From positions 646,001 to 710,000 of the forward strand of contig RPFO01000240.1 in NCBI GenBank assembly GCA_009746045.1: DNA of 64,000 nt, in the 5' to 3' direction. The stretch comes from Mesostigma viride (lineage: Eukaryota; Streptophyta; Mesostigmatophyceae; Mesostigmatales; Mesostigmataceae). This document shows positions 58,676 through 64,000 of the stretch, piece by piece. The position numbers were made by a program, and so were the translations under genes. Positions within the stretch are counted from its first letter, which is position 1; every line of letters starts with the position of its first letter. The notes under the pieces are model-generated. The model did no database searches. It had not been told where the DNA came from and saw nothing but the letters and a program-made list of their open reading frames with translations.

Positions 58676-59859
58676 TGTTAAAGACATGTGTGATTATTAT
58701 GGGGACTTAAATTAATAATTTGTAGGTGGTGAATCATTGCCAACTTAAGCGTCAGGAGCCAGGAAAATTATTTATTACGTCCATATGGTGTGGCTTAAAC
58801 TTTCCATGGCTACCTCAAGGTAGCGTGAACATTGGTAATTATGGTAGGTGAGTGGTGGCGGCGGCCCTGGTATGCGCATGGGCCGACAATGGGTCGATAA
58901 CGACAGCTGGTATGTTGGAACATGGTGCATGCGCATGCATGACTCGGTACGGCATGGTATGACATGCACATGACACAATACTATAATCTGGTGAAGATAG
59001 TGACCAACGGTCCTAGTGCCATTGTACAACTTGGCACATAGTCATAGTGTCCGTTCACATAGGACAAATCCCACTTAGTGTCAGAGGTGAATTTCACCCT
59101 GTGTGCCCAACTGCCTGTTTACATTTGGAGTGTCTGGCCATCATGTTGTAAACGGAGGTATTAGGGTTGCGTCCCTAACAATCGCACCCGCCTGCCGTCT
59201 TTCTGGCCGATAATTAAATAGGCTTGGTAGGGCCCGCCGTGAGCTTTCCGGCACAACTTACAGCACTGAATACAGTGCAGTATAGCAAAAGTTATGTAGT
59301 GCCGAAGTTGTAATTCCGGCACAATACTTTGCGTACCTTAGGTGCCGACGGTACTATCCTCGGCCGAATATTCCGTGTTGGATATTTCGTATGACTGAAT
59401 CCAGTTCTAGATGCATTGTATGCCGTGTTAGTTGCTTGACATCTGGCGTTCTCCTAATCGTCAATTGTATAATCGACAGCTGGCAACTTGTGCAGAATAT
59501 TCTAGAACGTGCACCGCTGCCCCAATGTGCCTTGATAAGGAAGTGACGCACCTACGTTGCACTTACCTTGCAGTCCGAGCCCAGTGTGGCTATGGATGCT
59601 ATGGTCCCCACCCGGGAACCGCACCATGGCTTTGGCGGTGAAACGGTGGCAGTCCGTAACCTAAATATGCAATGAATAAACTGTCTATCAGTTGTCTCAA
59701 TCAGTCTTGACGACCAAGGAATTAAATGAAAATTTCTGACACTTAGGTACTACGATCCGAGCATATCTATTTGTTAATTAGGGCTCGAATACAATTGCCC
59801 GTATTATAGATTTCTGCACGGTCAGCATAATGGGCATATTCAAGACAGGATTCTTGACA
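58676..59859 (-). repeat. 5' LTR of T2, interrupted by a solo LTR
   Basis: Same LTR as 56932-57431 with a small TTAAAC-type insertion near 58795 and a 662-bp insertion at 59079-59740. Confidence 0.88.
59079..59740. repeat. solo LTR in the T2 LTR
   Basis: 662 bp bounded by TGTCAGA and TCTGACA, flanked by target duplication CTTAG (59074-59078 and 59741-59745). The partner T2 LTR reads straight through one CTTAG, so the empty site is known. No internal domain remains, as after LTR-LTR recombination. Orientation not determined. Confidence 0.85.
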
Positions 59860-60151
59860 GAGGGATGCATGTGCAGTAGGTGGGTTCACGTGCTTGTTTC
59901 TTGTAAAGGGAGGGATGCATGTGGGGTGGGAGGGTGCACATGCTTGTTCCTTGTCAAGGGAGGGATGCATGCGCGGTGGGTGGGTGCATGCTCTTGTTCC
60001 TTGTCAAGGTAGAGATGCATGTGGGTGGGTGGGTGCATGAAATTGTTCCTTGTCAAGGGAGGGACGAAGGTGGGGTGGGTGGGTGCACATGCTTGTTCCT
60101 TGTCAAGGGAGGGATGCATGCGCGGTGGGTGGGTGCATGTGTGTGTTCTTT
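59860..60151. repeat. minisatellite, block 3
   Basis: About five units of the same GATGCATGTGGGGTGGGTGG minisatellite between T2 and the hAT fragment. Confidence 0.88.
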
Positions 60152-61409
60152 CCAGGTTGGCCAATACGTCGGTACGTCAAATACGTCGGCCTCAAAATGC
60201 GAGTATTATACGTGGAGCATGGCAGAATACGTCACCAGAATACGTGGCAGTGTGCAGCATGGTTATGAATGGGCCTTTAGGGTTTAGGCCTTAGGGGGCA
60301 TAGTTATGCATGGAGATCAGTATAAAATTATGGTGGAAGGCATAACTTAATCTGCACCATTAATGAATAAATAATAGAATTCCTTGCACTTATTCCCCAC
60401 CAGCCTGCCATAAATTTTTAATGCAATATGTGCACATTCCTTGCAAGCATTTATTGTGCATGCCAAGTCCGGGAGCAGTGATCAGCCCTTTGTACTGACT
60501 AAGGCCGGCAACCATCGCCTTGAAAGAGCGGCTCTGAGCCGCGTGGAAGGAAATAGCATTCTCAACAAAGAAGTTCACCACCAGGAGATGGCATTCCTCG
60601 TCTCTTCGTTTATGGGGCTCACAAACCTCGTGATTGTCTGCTGGCGAGGATCTCCTGCACCTGCCGACCCCGAAGCAAGGCCGTCGGTGGCCGCTCTCCG
60701 CCATTGTCCTGAAGCTAAGGTGCTGCTGCTTCCTCGCCTTCAGCCCGGCCTTCTTGCTACACAACTTCTGGAATTCTAACCTCCATTTCTGCCCAATCTT
60801 TGCGTCAGGGCAAGCATCTATGCCCTGCCCTGCGATGCCCGCAAAATGTGCGTGCATCCGGGGCACTAATCTGCTTGCCATCGCCACTGGTAAAATTGTG
60901 GCCGCAAAATGATCAGCTAAACTTCAGCTTCGAAACCGTTTTCCCAGAGCATCCTTCACCAAGACAGTTCTTTTCGTTACAAGATTATGCTCTGGCCCTT
61001 TTTCTGGCATGGCTGCAAAAACACGATTGCCCTTGGCGACAAGATCCAATGGCACACCGCCATGCACTATTAATGATGCAGGCTGCCGTGTTACAAGTAC
61101 CACGTTCCTAGCACAGCTGGCATTTTCATCGTGCTGGCACTCTCTCCGTGTGATTTCAGCTAGCTTGCCAACTGCCAAGTCATTACTGGACTTGCGAAAA
61201 GCCTAGTTCATAGTAGAAAATCTTGGTAAAGGTAGGCGCCGCGCCACGGTCCGGTTGGCCTGGCGCCAAGCGCTGCCCCAGCTCGAACCTCGAAAATTTC
61301 TTAGTTCAAATCACGTATTCCTGACAAAATACGCGTATTGTACGTCGGGGCCAAAAAAACGCGTATTGCCGTATTTATTTTGACAATACGCACGTATTTG
61401 CCAACCTGG
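60152..61409 (-). mobile_element. hAT-like DNA transposon remnant
   Basis: 1258 bp with inverted ends CCAGGTTGGCCAATACGT (60152-60169) and ACGTATTTGCCAACCTGG (61392-61409), 17 of 18 matching. Both subterminal regions are dense in AATACG words, the clustered-motif style of hAT ends. It sits inside the minisatellite. Flanks TGTTCTTT and TGTAATTCTTT are similar but not an exact 8-bp duplication. The coding part is only the first half of a transposase, so the copy is non-autonomous. Confidence 0.75.
60390..60887 (-). pseudogene. hAT transposase N-terminal half
   Basis: 165 residues. MHAHFAGIAGQGIDACPDA resembles the His/Cys end of a BED-type zinc finger. LLVVNFFVENAISFHAAQSRSFKAMV matches the segment before the hAT catalytic domain (pattern FF.EN.I.F....S..F..MV, as in the DUF659 family). 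The frame then ends (GLITAPGLG plus an unrelated tail), so the RNase-H-like catalytic core and dimerisation domain are lost. Sequence upstream to 61178 is open in another frame without a recognised domain. Confidence 0.7.
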
Positions 61410-61545
61410 TGTAATTCTTTATCAAGGGAGGGATGCATTGCAGTAGGTGGGCCCACATGCTTGTTTCTTGTAAAGGGAGGGATGCATGTGGGGTGGGTGG
61501 GTGCATGCGCTTGTTCCTTGTCGAGGGAGAGATGCATGTGGGCCG
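61410..61545. repeat. minisatellite, block 4
   Basis: Two to three final units (AGGGAGGGATGCATGTGGGG type) after the hAT fragment, before the pyrimidine satellite. Confidence 0.85.
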
Positions 61546-61552
61546 CTAGCTT

Positions 61553-63690
61553 CCCTCCCCTCCCCTCCCTTCTTAGCTTCCCTCCTTCCTTGCATTACCT
61601 AAGTTCCTATAGCTTCCTTCCCCTCCCCTCCCATATCCCATAACTTAATGCCCTTCCCTTTCCTCCCTCTCCCTTAGTAGCTTTCCTCCCCTCCCTTTCT
61701 TAGCTTCCCTCCTTCCTTGCATTACCTAAGTTCCTTTAGCTTCCTTCCCCTCCCCTCCCATATCCCATAGCTTAATGCCCTTCCCTTTCCTCCCTCTCGA
61801 TCCTTAGTAGCTTTCCTCCCCTCCCTTGCTTAGCTTCCCTCCCTCGTTGCATTACCTAAGTTCCTTTAGCTTCCTTCCTCTCCCCTCCCATCCCTGAGCT
61901 TCCCTCCCCTTTCCTCCCTCTCCCTTCTAAGTAGCTTTCCTGCCCTTTCCTTTCTTAGCTTCCCTCCTTCCTTGCATTACCTAAGTTCCTTTAGCTTCCT
62001 TCCCCTCCCCTCCCATGTCCCATAGCTTGATGCCCTCCCCTTTCGTCCCTCTCCCTTAGTAGCTTTCCTGCCCTTTCCTTTCTTACCTTCCCTCCTTCCT
62101 TGCAGCACCTAAGTTCCTTTAGCTTCCTTCCCCTCTCCTCCCATCCCTGAGCTTCCCTCCCCTTTCGATCGTCCCTCTCCCTTAGTAGCTTTCCTCCCCT
62201 TCCCTTTCTTAGTTTCCCTCCTTCCTTGCATTACCTAAGTTCCTTTAGCTTCCTTCCTCTCCCCTCCCATCCCTTAGCTTCCCTCCCCTTTCCTCCCTCT
62301 CCCTTCTAAGTAGCTTTCCTCCCCTTCCCTTTCTTAGCTTGGGGGCTTCCTTGCATTACCGAAGTTCCTTTAGCTAATTCCTTCCCCTCCCGTCCCATCT
62401 TAGCTTCCCTCCCCTTAATTTTGTCCCTCTCCCTTAGTAACTTTCCTCCCCTTCCCTTTCATAGCTTCCCTCCTTCCTTGCCGTACCTAAGTTCCTTTAG
62501 CTTCCTTCCCCTCCCCTCCCATCCCTGTCAGAGCTTCCCTCCCCTTTCGATCGTCCCTCTCCCTTAGTAGCTTTCCTCCCCTTCCCTTTCTTAGTTTCCC
62601 TCCTTCCTTGCATTACCTAAGTTCCTTGAGCTTCCTTCCTCTCCCCGCCCATCCCTGAGCTTCCCTCCCCTAAGTTCCTCCCTCTCCCTTCTAAGTAGCT
62701 TTCCTCCCAGGCTTCCCTTTCTTAGCTTGGGGGCTTCCTTGCATTACCTAAGTTCCTTTAGCTTCCTTCCCCTCTCCTCCCATCTTAGCTTCCCTCCCCT
62801 TTCGTCCCTCTTCCTTAGTAACTTTCCTCCCCTTCCCTTTCTTAGCTTCCCTCCTTCCTTGCAGTACCTAAGTTCCTTTAGCTTCCTTCCCCTCCCCTCC
62901 CATCCCTGAGCTTCCCTCCCCTTTTGTCCCTCTCCCTTAGTAGCTTTCCTCCCCTTCCCTTTCTTAGTTTCCCTCCTTCCTTGCATTAGTAACCTAAGTT
63001 CCTTTAGCTTCCTTCCTCTCCCCTCCCATCCCTGAGCTTCCCTCCCCTTTCCTCCCTCTCCCTTCTAAGTAGCTTTCCTCCCAGGCTTCCCTTTCTTAGC
63101 TTGGGGGCTTCCTTGCATTACCTAAGTTCCTTTAGCTTCCTTCCCCTCCCCTCCCATCTTAGCTTCCCTCCCCTTTCGTCCCTCTCCCTTAGTAACTTTC
63201 CTCCCCTTCCCTTTCTTAGCTTCCCTCCTTCCTTGCAGTACCTAAGTTCCTTTAGCTTCCTTCCCCTCCCCTCCCATATCCCATATCTTAATGCCCTTCC
63301 CTTTCCTCCCTCTCCCTTAGTAGCTTTCCTCCCCTCCCTTTCTTAGCTTCCCACCTTCCTTGCATTACCTAAGTTCCTTTAGCTTCCTTCCCCTCCCCTC
63401 CCATATCCCATATAGCTTAATGCCCTTCCCTTTCCTCCCTCTCCCTTAGTAGCTTTCCTCCCCTCCCTTTCAAAGCTTCCCTCCTTCCTTGCATTACCTA
63501 AGTTCCTTTAGCTTCCTTCCTCTCCCCTCCCATATCCCATAGCTTAATGCCCTTCCCTTTCCTCCCTCTCCCTTAGTAGCTTTCCTCCCCTCCCTTGCTT
63601 AGCTTCCCTCCCTCGTTGCATTACCTAAGTTCCTTTAGCTTCCTTCCCCTCCCCTCCCATCGATCCCTGCTGAGCTTCCCTCCCCTCCTC
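61553..63690. repeat. pyrimidine-rich satellite array
   Basis: About 17 units of roughly 125-130 bp marked by TTGCATTACCTAAGTTCC (for example near 61592, 61719, 61849, 61974, 62229, 62610, 62741, 63362 and 63617). Units contain TTAGCTTCCTTCCCCTCCCC and CCCTCTCCCTTAGTAGC. One strand is almost pure C/T for long runs. Two subtypes alternate (CATATCCCATAGCTTAATGCCC versus CATCCCTGAGCTTCCC), suggesting higher-order structure. The ORFs here are low-complexity artefacts. Confidence 0.95.
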
Positions 63691-64000
63691 TTCACATGTC
63701 ATGCACTAGTTATATAACCACGATTTAGCAAGGCCCTCAACACATGCATGCTTGTTCTATATAGTAGGTGGCATTTGTTGTTTTATATGATAGTTGTGTA
63801 TCTGAATTGATAGCATCTTAACTAATAAATTTATTCTAGATTGGGTTCTAAATCTTGATTTACTGCAATGATGAAGATTATGGCATGTGCTTCTTGTCTA
63901 TTTGGTGTTATCAACTGACCGTCCTTCATGATGTGCTTGTTCCCCTTTATATAATTGACGTGTATCGCTGTGCGACCTTGTCTGTCACGGACCATACACT
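63691..64000. other. unclassified AT-rich sequence
   Basis: Last 310 bp after the satellite. No gene, repeat or element end that I can recognise. Confidence 0.5.

Larger units (their letters stand above)
56932..59859 (-). mobile_element. non-coding LTR element T2 (TRIM-like)
   Basis: LTRs 56932-57431 (500 bp) and 58676-59859 (517 bp once the solo LTR and one target copy are removed), target duplication GAGGG (56927-56931 and 59860-59864). Minus-strand primer-binding-like TGGCATCGGAGGTCCGGG abuts the right LTR and GTGCAAGGAGGG (polypurine tract) abuts the left LTR. Internal 57432-58675 is CTG-rich and non-coding. The polypurine tract context is almost the same as in T1, so both probably depend on the same type of helper. 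Confidence 0.86.

Noticed and set aside
54066-61545. Regular repeats that could suggest a CRISPR array
   Set aside because: Units are degenerate, contiguous, without unique spacers, and the window is clearly eukaryotic; it is a minisatellite.
61338-63346. ORFs rich in Leu/Ser/Phe/Pro in the pyrimidine satellite
   Set aside because: They repeat with the satellite unit and reflect base composition, not genes.

Overview
This 64 kb window is eukaryotic and consists almost entirely of transposable elements and satellite DNA. I see no convincing single-copy host gene, rRNA gene or tRNA gene. The mix of elements is: Ty3/gypsy elements with a chromodomain-like integrase tail, an unusual Ty1/copia-like lineage, a Mutator-like DNA transposon whose transposase reading carries AT-hooks and a PHD finger, a hAT remnant, a LINE with a restriction-like endonuclease, and short non-coding LTR elements. 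It would suit a large repeat-rich genome such as a green or streptophyte alga (charophyte-like) or another plant-lineage eukaryote. The sequence alone does not fix the species.

Layout. 1-6612: 3' part of a broken gypsy element (A1) with gag end, protease, RT, RNase H, a severed integrase, an intact extra ORF (ORF3) and a 3' LTR. 6613 to about 12570: copia-like element copia-1 (gag, integrase, protease-like, RT-RNase H). 12571-17079: Mutator-like transposon M1 with a 5'-truncated LINE inserted in it at 15937-16984. 17080-18011: gene-free, probably the far side of the sequence M1 entered. 18012-53498: gypsy element A2, split by two large insertions. These are copia-3 (19743-25720, identical LTRs, target duplication ATTAA) and Gypsy-B (30048-50961, minus strand, target duplication TTCGG). 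Gypsy-B is itself split by copia-2 (35055-41210, target duplication TCCTC) and by a Mutator-like relative, M2 (43642-45926). 53499-61545: a 50-60 bp minisatellite broken up by two minus-strand non-coding LTR elements (one carrying a solo LTR inside its LTR) and a hAT fragment. 61553-63690: a pyrimidine-rich satellite with a period of about 125-130 bp. 63691-64000: unclassified AT-rich sequence.

How the parts work. The gypsy elements follow gag-PR-RT-RH-IN-chromodomain, then a further ORF (ORF3) before the polypurine tract and 3' LTR. ORF3 occurs in two diverged lineages, A and B, with the same plan: a Cys-containing N-terminal block, a low-complexity spacer and a conserved C-terminal domain. 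Gypsy-B also has a small ORF between its 5' LTR and gag that resembles the viroplasmin / RNase H1 hybrid-binding domain. The copia-like elements are the oddest part. In all three copies a retropepsin-like domain lies between integrase and RT instead of before integrase; it reads DT[N/Q/K] where DTG/DSG is expected, and the RT box is HGDD. Two of them have LTRs bounded by AGTT...AACT rather than TG...CA. In copia-1 gag and pol share one frame, separated by a TGA in the UGA-CUAG readthrough context.

Most ORFs are broken by frameshifts or single nonsense codons. Target-site duplications, LTR pairs and one empty-site comparison give a clear nesting order: A2 first, then Gypsy-B, then copia-2 inside it, with copia-3 the most recent.
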